Shown here: one piece after another, positions 35,030 to 48,986 of the stretch
How positions within the stretch are numbered: the stretch's first letter is position 1
Layout of the letters: every line of letters starts with the position of its first letter
Assembly: GCF_040500525.1 (NCBI RefSeq)
Contig: NZ_CP159403.1
Span: 139,001-203,000 of the forward strand
Direction of reading: 5' to 3'
DNA from: Azospirillum formosense
GTDB lineage: Bacteria; Pseudomonadota; Alphaproteobacteria; Azospirillales; Azospirillaceae
DNA: 64,000 bases
Notes under the pieces: model-generated
Told to the model about the DNA's origin: nothing
The model's database searches: none
What the model saw: the letters and a program-made list of their open reading frames with translations, nothing else
Position numbers and translations under genes: made by a program

Positions 35030-35797
35030 ATGAAGGCACCGTTCCGCCCGGCCCTGCTGGCGCTGTGCGCGTTTGCGTGTCTGGCGGTCCCGCCCGCCGC
35101 GGCACAGGACGCGCAGAGCGAGACCAAGCCGAAGTTCGGTCCCGACGCCGTGCCGATGACCCAGGACCGCGGCTATCTGCGCCGGGCCGAGGCGCCGGAT
35201 TTCTGGGCGATGATGCCCTACTACACGGCCCAGCAGACGGGCAGCGCCTGTTCGGTCGCCAGCGTGGCGATGATGATCAACGCGCTGCGCGGCCTGCCGC
35301 CGCTCTCGTCCAACCGGCTGGTGACCCAGGCGCGGGTGCTGAACGAGGTGGATGACGACGGGTGGAAGGCGGCCACCGCCGAGAATGGCGACGGCGTGTC
35401 CTTCGCCGACTTCGCCGGGCTGGTCCAGAAGTCGGTGGACGCCTTCGGGCTGGACGCCACGGTGGAGGTCTTCCGGCCGAAGGACACCTCGCCGGAGACG
35501 CTGGGCGAACTGCGCCGCATCCTGGACGAGAACGAGCGCGACGACAGCGACATCATCCTGCTGGCCTACGACCAGGGCACGCTGACCGGCGACGCCACGG
35601 TGGGCCACATCGCGCCGCTCGGCGCCTACGACGCGGAGACCCATCGGGTGCTGGTCATGGACGTGGACCGGCTGTGGTACGTGCCCTACTGGTCGAGCGA
35701 CGAGAAGCTGCTGGAGGCGATGGTCAAGCCCGACCGCTCCGACCCCACCGGCAGCGGCCTGATCCATGTGCGGCTGAAGGGGCGGACGGCTGGATAA
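35030..35797 (+). CDS. Periplasmic phytochelatin-synthase-like cysteine peptidase
   Basis: A 255-residue protein with a Sec signal (cleavage near PAAAQ, residue 25). The papain-like PCS fold is seen in QQTGSACSVASVAMMINAL with catalytic Cys74, then VGHIAPLGAYD with His193 and VLVMDVDRLWYVPYW with Asp211. The His-to-Asp distance of 18 equals that of plant PCS (His162/Asp180). Bacterial half-size members mostly hydrolyse glutathione to gamma-Glu-Cys, with weak phytochelatin synthesis; an exported form would act on periplasmic glutathione or peptides. ATG 35030 has GAGGAAG upstream; the GTG at 35003 is weaker. Confidence 0.82.
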   Translation: MKAPFRPALLALCAFACLAVPPAAAQDAQSETKPKFGPDAVPMTQDRGYLRRAEAPDFWAMMPYYTAQQTGSACSVASVAMMINALRGLPPLSSNRLVTQARVLNEVDDDGWKAATAENGDGVSFADFAGLVQKSVDAFGLDATVEVFRPKDTSPETLGELRRILDENERDDSDIILLAYDQGTLTGDATVGHIAPLGAYDAETHRVLVMDVDRLWYVPYWSSDEKLLEAMVKPDRSDPTGSGLIHVRLKGRTAG

Positions 35798-35854
35798 CAG
35801 CGTCGTCTCATGTTGCGACGCAGCGCGACCCGTTGTCGCATTCCTCACCCCCGA

Positions 35855-35899
35855 ATCAACCGGCTTCCGGCTGATGATCAACCGGTTTTCGGTTAAATG
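35855..35899. repeat. 22/23-base imperfect tandem repeat upstream of yjcH-actP
   Basis: ATCAACCGGCTTCCGG... (35855-35876) is followed directly by ATCAACCGGTTTTCGG... (35877-35899). Each copy also contains a short internal dyad (AACCG/CGGTT in the second). It lies about 130 bases before yjcH in an AT-rich stretch and is a good candidate for paired regulator sites. Confidence 0.6.
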
Positions 35900-36029
35900 A
35901 TCGCCGTTTTGAGCGAAAATTTCGTCGTTTCGCCATCGTAGAAATTTAATTTCGCTTTTTGCTGCCATGCACCCAAGGTATTGCTGCGATGCGCAATGTC
36001 TGGGTTCCAAGAAAAAAGCGATAAAAACC

Positions 36030-36341
36030 ATGTCCGACGAGATTTACGAGCGGGTGCTGTCCAACCCGAAGTTCGCCGCGATGACGGCGAGCCGCGCGCG
36101 CTTCAGCTGGCGGCTGGCGCTGATCGTCCTGGCCGTCTACTACGCCTTCGTGTTCGCCTCGGCGCTGGCGCCCGACCTGATGGCGCGCCCGCTGGCCGAC
36201 GGCATGACCTTCCCGGTCGGGCTGGCCGCCGGCATCGTCATCACCGTCTTCTGCTCGCTGATGACCGGCGTCTATGTGCTGCGCGCCAACAGCCGTTACG
36301 ACGCGATGAACCGCGACCTGCTGAACGAGGTGGGCCGATGA
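36030..36341 (+). CDS. yjcH: DUF485 membrane protein (YjcH)
   Basis: A 103-residue inner-membrane protein with two helices ([40 protein letters not shown]) and the DUF485 N-terminus [20 protein letters not shown]. Encoded with the acetate permease in most genomes; its 3' end overlaps actP (ATGA). ATG 36030 is chosen because it starts the conserved N-terminus; the upstream frame adds 21 unlike residues. Confidence 0.92.
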   Translation: MSDEIYERVLSNPKFAAMTASRARFSWRLALIVLAVYYAFVFASALAPDLMARPLADGMTFPVGLAAGIVITVFCSLMTGVYVLRANSRYDAMNRDLLNEVGR

Positions 36342-38008
36342 GCGCCGCGCGTCGTCTCGCTTCCGCCTCCGCCGCGCTGCTGCCGGCGCTGGCGGGCGGT
36401 CCCGCGGTCGCCGCCGCCATCGACGGCGCGGTGGAGCGCCAGCCGGTCAACGTGACGGCCATCGCCATGTTCCTGCTGTTTGTCGCCGGCACGCTGGGCA
36501 TCACCTACTGGGCGTCCAAGCGCACCCGCTCGGCGTCGGACTTCTACACCGCGGGCGGCGGCATCAGCGGCTTCCAGAACGGGCTGGCGATCGCGGGCGA
36601 CTACATGTCGGCGGCGGCCTTCCTCGGCCTGTCGGGCATGGTCTTCGCCAAGGGCTTCGACGGGGTGATCTACACCATCGGCTTCCTGGTCGGCTGGCCG
36701 CTGATGCTGTTCCTGATCGCCGAGCGGCTGCGCAACCTCGGCCGCTTCACCTTCGCCGACGTGGCGTCCTACCGGCTGGGGCAGACGCCGATCCGCTCGC
36801 TGGCGGCGGTCGGGTCGCTGACCGTGGTCTGCTTCTACCTGATCGCGCAGATGGTCGGGGCGGGCAAGCTGATCCAGCTGCTGTTCGGGCTGGACTACAC
36901 CTACGCCGTCGTGATGGTCGGCATGCTGATGATCCTCTACGTCACCTTCGGCGGCATGCTCGCCACGACCTGGGTGCAGATCATCAAGGCGGTGATGCTG
37001 CTCGGCGGCTGCACCGTTCTGGTCGGGCTGGCGCTGGCGCAGTTCGGCTTCAACCCGGAGCGGCTGCTCCAGCAGGCCGTCGCCGCCCACGCCGCGAACG
37101 CCGCCATCCTGCGCCCCAGCGCCGCCATGGCCGACCCCATCGCCGCGGTGTCGCTCAGCCTCGCGCTGATGTGCGGGCCGGCGGGGCTGCCGCACATCCT
37201 GATGCGCTTCTTCACCGTCCCGGACGCCAGGGAGGCGCGCAAGTCGGTCGTCTACGCCACCGGTTTCATCGGCTATTTCTTCATCCTGACGGTGACCATC
37301 GGCTTCCTCGCCATCGTGATCGTCGGCACCAACCCGGCCTATCTGGACGCGGCGGGCAAGATCCTGGGCGGCGGCAACATGGCGGCCATCCACCTGTCCA
37401 AGGCCATCGGCGGCAACATCTTCCTCGGCTTCATCTCGGCGGTCGCCTTCGCCACCATCCTGGCGGTGGTCGCCGGCCTGACGCTGGCCGGCGCGTCGGC
37501 GGTCAGCCACGATCTCTACGCCCGCGTCATCAAGAAGGGCAACGCCACCGAGGCGTCGGAGATGCGCGTGTCGCGCCTCGCCACGCTGGCGCTGGGCGTC
37601 ATCGCCATCACGCTGGGCCTGCTGTTCGAGAACCAGAACATCGCCTTCATGGTCGGGCTCGCCTTCGGTCTGGCGGCCTCGGTCAACTTCCCGGTGCTGA
37701 TCCTGTCGATCTTCTGGAAGGGGCTGACCACCCGCGGCGCCTTCGTCGGCGGCTTCGCCGGTCTGGTGAGCTGCGTCGCCTTCGTGGTGCTGGGGCCGAC
37801 CGTGTGGGTCAGCGTCTTCAAGTTTCCGGCGCCGATCTTCCCCTACGAGCATCCGGCGCTGTTCTCGATGGTCATCGCCTTCGCGACGACCTGGCTCTTC
37901 TCGGTCACCGACCGCAGCGCGCGGGCCGCGGCGGAGGCGAAGGCCTACGAGTATCAGTACATCCGGTCGGAAACCGGCCTGGGGGCGGCCGGAGCGGTCT
38001 CGCACTGA
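36338..38008 (+). CDS. actP: Cation/acetate symporter ActP
   Basis: Sodium:solute symporter family permease (556 residues) importing acetate and similar short monocarboxylates with a cation. A signal-like first helix, then [57 protein letters not shown] and [12 protein letters not shown]-type [14 protein letters not shown]. Coupled to yjcH by ATGA overlap. Imported acetate can be activated by the pta-ackA pair at 22-24 kb or by an acetyl-CoA synthetase elsewhere. Length is standard. Confidence 0.95.
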   Translation: MSAARRLASASAALLPALAGGPAVAAAIDGAVERQPVNVTAIAMFLLFVAGTLGITYWASKRTRSASDFYTAGGGISGFQNGLAIAGDYMSAAAFLGLSGMVFAKGFDGVIYTIGFLVGWPLMLFLIAERLRNLGRFTFADVASYRLGQTPIRSLAAVGSLTVVCFYLIAQMVGAGKLIQLLFGLDYTYAVVMVGMLMILYVTFGGMLATTWVQIIKAVMLLGGCTVLVGLALAQFGFNPERLLQQAVAAHAANAAILRPSAAMADPIAAVSLSLALMCGPAGLPHILMRFFTVPDAREARKSVVYATGFIGYFFILTVTIGFLAIVIVGTNPAYLDAAGKILGGGNMAAIHLSKAIGGNIFLGFISAVAFATILAVVAGLTLAGASAVSHDLYARVIKKGNATEASEMRVSRLATLALGVIAITLGLLFENQNIAFMVGLAFGLAASVNFPVLILSIFWKGLTTRGAFVGGFAGLVSCVAFVVLGPTVWVSVFKFPAPIFPYEHPALFSMVIAFATTWLFSVTDRSARAAAEAKAYEYQYIRSETGLGAAGAVSH

Positions 38009-38024
38009 CCGCCTGACCGGAAGG

Positions 38025-38061
38025 GCGGCCCCTCTCCGTCACCTGGACGGGAAGGGGCCGC
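38025..38061. terminator. Bidirectional hairpin between actP and TRAP gene
   Basis: Arms 38025-38040 (GCGGCCCCTCTCCGTC) and 38046-38061 (GACGGGAAGGGGCCGC) pair at 14 of 16 positions around a 5-base loop. It lies between the convergent stops at 38008 and 38069. There is no strong T-run, so efficiency is uncertain. Confidence 0.65.
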
Positions 38062-38068
38062 TGTCTCC

Positions 38069-39163
<1,095 letters not shown>

Positions 39164-39400
39164 GGCGGGGGACTCTCCCTTCCCATTCTTTTCGGTTTTG
39201 AGAGGGATTCTGCATCGCCGTGACGCGCGCAACAAGAAAAAGGCGGCGCCGTGCCGCCCCGCCAAATCCGCATGCTTCGCGGTCGCCGGCGCCGTGACCG
39301 TTCGGCGCAAAACAGTGCGCCGCCCGCCCTATGCAACGCCCGGATCGCAGGCCGCGTGCTAAGGTCGGGCCCGGTCAAGGAGGAGAAGGAGGCGCCGGTC

Positions 39401-40279
39401 ATGGCTCAACGATGGTCTTTCGCTGTGCTGGCGATCCTGTGCGGCGTCTGGGTCGCGGGTGGCGGCGCGGAGGCGGCCGATCCGGTCTCGCCGGTTTCCG
39501 GCGCTGTTCCGGCGGGGCTCGGCACGGTGGCCTTGCAGCCGCCGGTGACGCCCCCCTTGGCGCAGCCGATCGGCGGCTACGCCAACGGCTGCATTCGCGG
39601 CGCGCAGACGCTGCCTCCGGAAGGGCTTGGCTATCAGGCGGTCAACCTGTCGCGGAACCGGAACCACGGCCACCCCGACACCATCGCCTTCGTCCAGGAG
39701 CTTGCCCGCCGGGCGCAGGCCGAGCGGCTCGGGCGGCTGGCCGTCGGCGATCTCTCCAAGCGGTATGGCGGCCGCATGGAAAGCGGGCACGCCAGCCATC
39801 AGATCGGGCTCGACGTGGACGTCTGGTTCGATCTCGACCAGCCGCCGCTCCCGCGGGAGGCGCGGGAGCGCACGGACTTCCCGACCATGGTGAACCGGCA
39901 GACCCAGCGCGTCCTGCTCGAGCGGTTCGGTCCCCGTCAGGCGCGGCTGCTGCAGCTGGCGGCGACGAGCCCGAAGGTCGCGCGGGTGTTCGTGAACCCG
40001 GCGATCAAGCTGGCGCTGTGCGAGAGCGAGCGGGGAGACCGCTCCTGGCTGAACGCCGTGCGGCCCTGGGCCGGGCACGACTCGCACTTCCATGTGCGGA
40101 TGAATTGCCCCGCCGGATCGACGGCCTGCGTTCCGCAAGCCCCCGTCCCGCCGGGCGACGGCTGCGGCCAGGAGCTTTTGAGCTGGTTCGAGCCCCCGAA
40201 GGAGGCGCCGGGGCCCCGGCCGCCCAAGACCGTTCCCGAGCCACCCGCGGCCTGTCTGGCGGTTCTGGCAGGCAATTGA
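39401..40279 (+). CDS. mepA: Penicillin-insensitive murein endopeptidase (MepA-like)
   Basis: Periplasmic LAS-type zinc peptidase that cuts D-Ala-mDAP cross-links in peptidoglycan. 292 residues; signal peptide to about residue 26 (GGAEAA). Zinc motif SGHASHQIGLDVDVWF with His133 and Asp140 (H-x6-D), and the second site HDSHFHVRMNCP with ligand His. Six cysteines, as in MepA, are spread along the chain. AGGAGGCG precedes the ATG at 39401. The C-terminus is proline-rich and ends PAACLAVLAGN. Stands alone between TRAP and DUF1127 genes. Confidence 0.93.
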   Translation: MAQRWSFAVLAILCGVWVAGGGAEAADPVSPVSGAVPAGLGTVALQPPVTPPLAQPIGGYANGCIRGAQTLPPEGLGYQAVNLSRNRNHGHPDTIAFVQELARRAQAERLGRLAVGDLSKRYGGRMESGHASHQIGLDVDVWFDLDQPPLPREARERTDFPTMVNRQTQRVLLERFGPRQARLLQLAATSPKVARVFVNPAIKLALCESERGDRSWLNAVRPWAGHDSHFHVRMNCPAGSTACVPQAPVPPGDGCGQELLSWFEPPKEAPGPRPPKTVPEPPAACLAVLAGN

Positions 40280-40366
40280 GTTCCCGCCGGCGGCTCGACC
40301 TGTTCTCCCTTGGCAGCCGCCGCGGCGAAGCGAACGTCCGATCCGGGAGTGCGGGCGGTGTGCGGT

Positions 40367-40588
40367 TTACTCGCGCATCAGCGTCGGCAGGTCCATGGCG
40401 ACGCGGCCGATGTCCTCGCGGCGCAGATCGCGGGCGGCCAGTTCGCCCGTGCTCAGGGCCGACAGCTCACGGTAGACGAGGTAGGCGGCGGAGGTTTCAA
40501 ACCAGGCGCTCACGAACTCACGGACGCCCTTGACGATCCCCGACAGAGCGCCGTCATGATCGGTGTGCGAAGCGGTGGTGTAAGCCAT
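40367..40588 (-). CDS. DUF1127 small protein
   Basis: A 73-residue protein with YRELSALSTGELAARDLRRE followed by DIGRVAMDLP, the arginine-rich DUF1127 (YjiS-like) core. These small basic proteins modulate phosphate, carbon and nitrogen stress responses in Rhizobiales, possibly by binding RNA. ATG 40588 has GGGAGAT upstream. A GntR-style palindrome lies about 40 bases before the start. Confidence 0.85.
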   Translation of the reverse strand: MAYTTASHTDHDGALSGIVKGVREFVSAWFETSAAYLVYRELSALSTGELAARDLRREDIGRVAMDLPTLMRE

Positions 40589-40626
40589 GGTGCATCTCCC
40601 TCGTGTCTGATGGAGATGACTGTACA

Positions 40627-40645
40627 CTGGTATACCAAATACCAG
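40627..40645. promoter_or_regulatory. Operator-like dyad upstream of DUF1127 gene
   Basis: CTGGTAT-ACCAA-ATACCAG has perfect 7-base arms and contains the palindrome TGGTATACCA (40628-40637), the classical form of a GntR/FCD-type operator. It lies about 40 bases upstream of the start at 40588, where a promoter should be. Confidence 0.5.
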
Positions 40646-40809
40646 ATACGCAGACTGCGCAACGCAGCGAAGCAATAAAATTACGGCCATGTCAAGCATC
40701 CGGCCGACGAATTGTTGGTCGCGTCAATCTTGTCGCGCTCGTCGTGGACCCCGGCCCCTAGGGACCCCGGTGCCCATGACCCCTGGCGCACGGTCGCGCC
40801 CAGCCGCCG

Positions 40810-41322
40810 TCAGAGCATTTTCCTCATGGCGCAACGTTGGGCGATGGGCAGCCCGGCCTGCTTCTCCGCATCGAGAACGGCGCGCAGCCGGGGGCCGAGC
40901 TGCCCGTCGTCCAGCGTGACGAAGCCGAGCCTTCGATAATAGGGTTCGTTCCACGGCACGGCCCTGAAGGTGGTCAAGGTCAGCGAGGGAACGCCGTGGT
41001 CGACGGCGTAGCCCTGGGCCGCGTCGATCAATTGCCGGCCGAGGCCCTGTCCCTGCCGGTCCCGGTGGACCGCCACCTGCCAGATGTGCAGGGCATCGGG
41101 CGTCACCGACCCGTTCAGGAAGGCGGCGGGGCCATGCCCTGGCAGCTCGGCGACGAACGCGACGCCGTCGGCGATCAGGGTGTGATGCCGCTCCTCCGAC
41201 TGGACGTCGTCGTCGGCGATCCATTCCAGCCCCGCCCATTGACGGAAGATCGTGCCGGAGCTGCGCTCGATCCCCGGCAGGGCGGGGGCATCGCACGGGG
41301 TTGCCGGTCTTATGCGGATCAT
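40810..41322 (-). CDS. GNAT-family N-acetyltransferase
   Basis: A 170-residue acetyltransferase that uses acetyl-CoA. Start MIRIRPATPCDAPALPGIER, then ADGVAFVAELPGHGPAAFLN, LHIWQVAVHRDRQGQGLGRQ with the R-Q-G-Q-G-L-G acetyl-CoA loop and PWNEPYYRRLGFVTLDDGQL. GGGAGTGAG precedes the ATG at 41322; the longer frame adds 13 residues. Substrate unknown. It is separated from gyrB by a strong terminator, so not in that operon. Confidence 0.88.
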   Translation of the reverse strand: MIRIRPATPCDAPALPGIERSSGTIFRQWAGLEWIADDDVQSEERHHTLIADGVAFVAELPGHGPAAFLNGSVTPDALHIWQVAVHRDRQGQGLGRQLIDAAQGYAVDHGVPSLTLTTFRAVPWNEPYYRRLGFVTLDDGQLGPRLRAVLDAEKQAGLPIAQRCAMRKML

Positions 41323-41359
41323 TGCTGTCTCACTCCCAGGACATGGAGGTCCGACATGC

Positions 41360-41390
41360 AAAACGGGCGGAGCCTTTCGACTCCGCCCGT
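41360..41390 (-). terminator. Intrinsic terminator downstream of gyrB
   Basis: On the minus strand ACGGGCGGAG and CTCCGCCCGT form a perfect 10-base stem with an 8-base loop, followed by TTTTGC. It lies 52 bases after the gyrB stop and before the GNAT gene, a textbook rho-independent terminator. Confidence 0.88.
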
Positions 41391-41441
41391 CTCAGATGGC
41401 CCGCCGATTGCCCAGGGTCTGCGCAATCCTGCGGGAGCCGT

Positions 41442-45235
<3,794 letters not shown>

Positions 45236-45270
45236 AGCGTCCGATCCGGGATGCGGGGGCCGGGCCGCCG

Positions 45271-45289
45271 CACCCCGTCAGACACGGGG
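45271..45289. repeat. Small perfect dyad between dnaN and recF
   Basis: ACCCCGT-CAGAC-ACGGGGT, 7-base arms, 45 bases after the dnaN stop. No T-run follows on either strand. It may stabilise the dnaN transcript end or reduce read-through to recF. Confidence 0.45.
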
Positions 45290-45333
45290 TCCGGAGCGCA
45301 CCGGCCCGAAAAGCGCCGATCCGTCCGGACCGG

Positions 45334-46464
45334 TCACACACGCATCGGCATCAACACGTAAAGGGCCGTGGAGTCGGCGACGTCGCGCACGATGGTCGGC
45401 GAGGCGGCGTCGGCCAGCGAGAAGCGCGCGCCCTCGCCCTCGATCTGCTGCGTGATGTCGAGCAGATAGCGAGAGTTGAAGCCGATTTCCAGGGGACCTT
45501 CCTGGTAATTGACCTCCAGCTCCTCCGTCGCGCTGCCCGCCTCGGGGCTGGTGGCGGACAGGGTCAGCGTGCCGCGGGTCAGCGACAGCTTCACCGCCCG
45601 GCTCTTCTCGGTGGAGATGGTGGCGACGCGGTCCACGGCGGCGGCGAACAGCTTGGCGTCCACCTCCATCGTCTTGTCGTTGCCGACCGGGATGACCCGC
45701 TCGTAATCCGGGAAGGTGCCGTCGATCAGCTTGGAGGTCACCACCACCGAATCGAAGGCGAAGCGGATCTTGTTGTCCGACAGCGACAGCTCGATGCGGT
45801 CGGCGGCCTCGTCGATCAGCTTGCGGATCTCGTTCACCGTCTTGCGCGGAACGATGACGCCGGGGATGCCGGCGGCCCCCTCCGGCAGAGGCATCTCGAC
45901 CCGCGCCAGACGGTGGCCGTCGGTCGCCACGGCGCGCAGCACCGGAAGCTCGGCCCCGCCGGCCTTGGCCTTGGCGGCGTGCAGGTAGATGCCGTTGAGG
46001 TAGTAGCGCGTCTCTTCGGTCGAGATCGCGAAGCGGGTGCGGTCGACCAGCGCCCGCAGGTCACCCGCCGTCAGGTCGAAGCGGTGCGGCAGGTCGCCGC
46101 CGGAGAGCTGCGGGAAATCGTCGACCGGCAGGCAGGACAGCTTGAACTGCGACCGGCCCGCGCGCAGCGTCAGGATCGTGCCGTCGCCGCCGATGTCCAG
46201 CTCCACCTGGCTGCCGTCGGGCAGCTTGCGCACGATGTCGTACAGCGTGTGGGCCGGGGCGGTGGTGCCGCCCGCGCGGGTCACCGTGGCCGGGACCGTC
46301 TCGACGATCTCCAGGTCCATGTCGGTGGCCGCCAGCGACAGCTCGCCGTCGCTCGCCCGCAACAGCACGTTGGACAGGATGGGGATGGTGTTCCTGCGCT
46401 CCACCACGCTCTGCACATGACCAAGGGACCGGAGAAGGGCGGCGCGTTCGATGATGATGTTCAT
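45334..46464 (-). CDS. dnaN: DNA polymerase III beta sliding clamp
   Basis: Ring clamp that tethers polymerase III to DNA. 376 residues, standard size. MNIIIERAALLRSLGHVQSV start, NTIPILSNVLLRASDGELSL, AATDMDLEI, VLIDGTFPDYERVIP-type LIDGTFPDYERVIPVGNDKT, GFNSRYLLDIT and the ending ADSTALYVLMPMRV, all clamp signatures. ATG 46464 begins the conserved N-terminus; the upstream frame has no support. dnaA, the usual upstream neighbour, is not in this window; instead an SDR gene precedes it. Confidence 0.98.
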   Translation of the reverse strand: MNIIIERAALLRSLGHVQSVVERRNTIPILSNVLLRASDGELSLAATDMDLEIVETVPATVTRAGGTTAPAHTLYDIVRKLPDGSQVELDIGGDGTILTLRAGRSQFKLSCLPVDDFPQLSGGDLPHRFDLTAGDLRALVDRTRFAISTEETRYYLNGIYLHAAKAKAGGAELPVLRAVATDGHRLARVEMPLPEGAAGIPGVIVPRKTVNEIRKLIDEAADRIELSLSDNKIRFAFDSVVVTSKLIDGTFPDYERVIPVGNDKTMEVDAKLFAAAVDRVATISTEKSRAVKLSLTRGTLTLSATSPEAGSATEELEVNYQEGPLEIGFNSRYLLDITQQIEGEGARFSLADAASPTIVRDVADSTALYVLMPMRV

Positions 46465-46579
46465 GCTGGTCGTCGTCTCGGCAGGTCGTGTTTTTTGCGA
46501 TTCGCAGGCGTACCCATGCCGGTCCGGCCGCAATCCAGCGGGCCGGAACGGGGGCGCATGATACCACAACGTCGGTTTT

Positions 46580-46600
46580 GCCGAACCAAATTCGTTCGGC
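46580..46600. promoter_or_regulatory. Inverted repeat near probable dnaN promoter
   Basis: GCCGAAC-CAAATTC-GTTCGGC, perfect 7-base arms, about 115 bases upstream of dnaN. On the minus strand a TATCAT (-10-like) element follows about 16 bases after the dyad, so it would sit near the -35 region of a dnaN promoter. Confidence 0.4.
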
Positions 46601-46726
46601 GCGGCCGGACGGTCGCCGGAAAGGACGATTCCGGCCCATCCGGAGGCCCGTGACGCCCCCGCGGGGTGCCGCCGTAGGGGGAATGCCGCCGGAGCGGGAG
46701 CGCGCGCGATTCGCGCCGCCGCGACT

Positions 46727-47608
46727 CTACCGCCCGTTCTCCGCCGCGAATTGGGCGTCCAGTCCGGCGCGGTAGTCCGGGTAGGCGAGCGCCACGCCGA
46801 GCTGACGCTTGATGCGGTCGTTCTTCACCCGCCGGCAGTCGGCGTAGAAGCTGGCGGCCATCGGCGACAGCCCGGCCTCCTCGAAGGGCACCAGGGGCGG
46901 CGGCTCGACGCCCAGCAGGCCGCAGGCGTAGCTCACCACCTCGTGCGAAGGGGAGGGCAGGTCGTCGGCGACGTTGTAGACCGCGCCCAGCGTCGGCTTG
47001 TCCATCGAGGCGCGCAGCGTCGCCGCGATGTCCTCCACATGGATGCGGCTGAACACCTGCCCGGGCTTGTCCACCCGCCGGGCGGTGCCGTCGCGCACGT
47101 TGTCCAGCGCGCTGCGCCCCGGCCCGTAGATGCCGGCCAGCCGGAAGAGATGCATCGGCACGCCGTACTGGCGGTAGAGGTTCAGCCAGCCGCGCTCCGC
47201 CTCGACGCGGCGCTTCTGCCGTTCGCCGGTCGGGCGCAGCCACGCCGCCTCGCCCACCCATTCCCCCTTGGTGTCGCCGTAGACCCCGGTGGTGGACAGG
47301 TAGCCGGCCCAGTCGAGCGTCCGCAGGTCCGCCAGATCCAGGGCGTGCTGGTCGAGCACCGGGTCGCCCCGCTCGTCGGGCGGCACGCTGACCAGCAGAT
47401 GGGTGGTGCCGGCCAGCGCTGCGCGGGCGTCCTCCAGCGGGCGGCCCCGGTCGAACAGGAACGCCTCGATGCCCTGCGCCTCCAGGGCGGCGCGCTTGTC
47501 CTCGCTGCGGCAGGTGGCGGCGATCCGCCAGCCCTCGGCCTTCAGCCGGTCGGCGAACACGCGGGCGGTGAAGCCCAGGCCGAAGACGAACAGACGGGGT
47601 GAAGCCAT
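46727..47608 (-). CDS. Atypical SDR / NAD(P)-binding epimerase-like protein (YeeZ-like)
   Basis: A 293-residue Rossmann protein: MASPRLFVFGLGFTARVFAD with the G-x-G-x-x-A type loop, a R-S-E-D-K-R region, LLVSVPPDERGDPVLDQHAL, GYLSTTGVYGDTKGEWV (Tyr/Lys region) and LAGIYGPGRSALDNVRDG. It matches atypical short-chain dehydrogenases of the YeeZ/NAD-epimerase class. ATG 47608 begins the Rossmann strand. Substrate unknown. The gene is divergent from the TPR protein, 52 bases away, so the two promoters overlap. Confidence 0.85.
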   Translation of the reverse strand: MASPRLFVFGLGFTARVFADRLKAEGWRIAATCRSEDKRAALEAQGIEAFLFDRGRPLEDARAALAGTTHLLVSVPPDERGDPVLDQHALDLADLRTLDWAGYLSTTGVYGDTKGEWVGEAAWLRPTGERQKRRVEAERGWLNLYRQYGVPMHLFRLAGIYGPGRSALDNVRDGTARRVDKPGQVFSRIHVEDIAATLRASMDKPTLGAVYNVADDLPSPSHEVVSYACGLLGVEPPPLVPFEEAGLSPMAASFYADCRRVKNDRIKRQLGVALAYPDYRAGLDAQFAAENGR

Positions 47609-47660
47609 GTCTTGCGGGGTCCTTGCGTCGGAAGCGGCAATGACGGAGTGTAAGGCCGCC

Positions 47661-48491
47661 ATGAACCGACGCAACGCTTACCTCATCACGGCCGCGCTGG
47701 CGCTCCTCGCCGCCGGCCCGGCCTTCTCCATTCAGGCCTTGGCCGCTCCCGCCATCGATCACAACCGGGAGTTCCAGGCCTGCCTGACCCTGGCCGAGAA
47801 GCGCCCGGCCGAAGCGCTGGAGAGCGCGCAGACCTGGCTGAACCGCGGCGGCGGCGACCATGCCCGCCTGTGCCAGGCGCTGGCGCTGTTCCACAAGGGC
47901 GACTTCACCACCGCCGGCGCGCGGCTGGAGGAGCTGGCCCCGGTGCTGGGCAAGGACGACCCGAAGGCCGGGGCCTCGATCCTCGGGCGGGCCGGCTGGG
48001 CGTGGCTGCGCGCCGGCGACAACGCGCGGGCGGAGCGGGCCTACAGCCGCGCGCTGGCGCTCCAGCCGGACGACGTGGACCTGCTGATCGACCGCGCCAT
48101 CGCGCGGGCCGAGACGGAGCGCTTCTGGGACGCCGTGGCCGACCTGGACGCGGCGCTGAAGAAGGACCCGCGGCGGCCCGAGGCCTATCTCTACCGCGCC
48201 GCCGCCCACAAGGCGCTGGCCAACGACCGGCAGGCCGTCGCCGACATCGACCGCGCGCTGGAGCTGCGCCCCGGCGATCCCGACGCGCTGCTGCTGCGCG
48301 CCACCATCAAGGCGCAGACCGGCAATCTGCCGGGCGCGCGGGAGGATTGGAGCCAGATCGTCCGCAACACGCCGAACAGCGCGGCGGCCAAGACGGCGCA
48401 GGCCAACCTCGACCGCTCCGCCAAGGCGCCGGCTCCCGCGCCGGCGGCGAAGGGCGACGCGAAGGGCGCGGCGGCTCCCGCAAAGCCCTAG
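47661..48491 (+). CDS. Exported tetratricopeptide-repeat protein
   Basis: A 276-residue protein with a signal peptide (cleavage near ALAAPA, residue 30). At least four TPR units are visible (SILGRAGWAWLRAGDNARAE, RAYSRALALQPDDVDLL, DAVADLDAALKKDPRRPEAY, QAVADIDRALELRPGDPDAL), then a low-complexity Ala/Pro/Lys tail. Periplasmic scaffold of unknown partners. ATG 47661 follows GGAGTG. It precedes the feo genes by 146 bases; a functional link is not shown. Confidence 0.85.
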   Translation: MNRRNAYLITAALALLAAGPAFSIQALAAPAIDHNREFQACLTLAEKRPAEALESAQTWLNRGGGDHARLCQALALFHKGDFTTAGARLEELAPVLGKDDPKAGASILGRAGWAWLRAGDNARAERAYSRALALQPDDVDLLIDRAIARAETERFWDAVADLDAALKKDPRRPEAYLYRAAAHKALANDRQAVADIDRALELRPGDPDALLLRATIKAQTGNLPGAREDWSQIVRNTPNSAAAKTAQANLDRSAKAPAPAPAAKGDAKGAAAPAKP

Positions 48492-48637
48492 CTCGGCTGG
48501 GGTCGCCACGCTCATTTCACAAGGCTCCTGCGACAATTAGCCGGCTGGACGGATGCGAACGCTTCGCAGGATCATTCGCGGCGAAGAGGGGCGGACACGG
48601 ACGCGCCCCCCACCTCCCGGTGCGATCAGGTGCAGCC

Positions 48638-48937
48638 ATGAGCGGTCATCCCACCCCCGAAACGGGCCAGTCCCCCGGCGGACGGCATTTGGGCGAGTTG
48701 AAGAAGGGCGAGCGCGCCCGCGTGACCGGCGTCGATGAGCGGGCGGTCGTCACCACCCTTCCCGAAGGGGAGCTGGAGCGGCGCATGATCGAGATGGGGC
48801 TGGTCGAGGGCTCCCACGTCGAGGTCCTGCACGAGGCCTTTCCGGGCCGCGATCCCATCGCCATCCGCGTGAACGAGCACACGCTGGCGCTCCGCCGCGC
48901 CGAGGCGCGCGCCGTGCTGGTGGCGCCCGCCGCCTGA
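48638..48937 (+). CDS. feoA: FeoA-family protein
   Basis: A 99-residue cytoplasmic SH3-like protein that supports FeoB. After a variable N-terminus come LKKGERARVTGV, ELERRMIEMGLVEGSHVEVL and RDPIAIRVNEHTLALRRAEA, the FeoA pattern with M-G-L-V-x-G and a final hydrophobic AVLVAP. feoB follows after 49 bases. Assigned by both sequence and position. Confidence 0.92.
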   Translation: MSGHPTPETGQSPGGRHLGELKKGERARVTGVDERAVVTTLPEGELERRMIEMGLVEGSHVEVLHEAFPGRDPIAIRVNEHTLALRRAEARAVLVAPAA

Positions 48938-48986
48938 CGCGCGGCCGATCCCCGTTCCCAAGCCTTCCCTGCAAGGACATCCGGCC

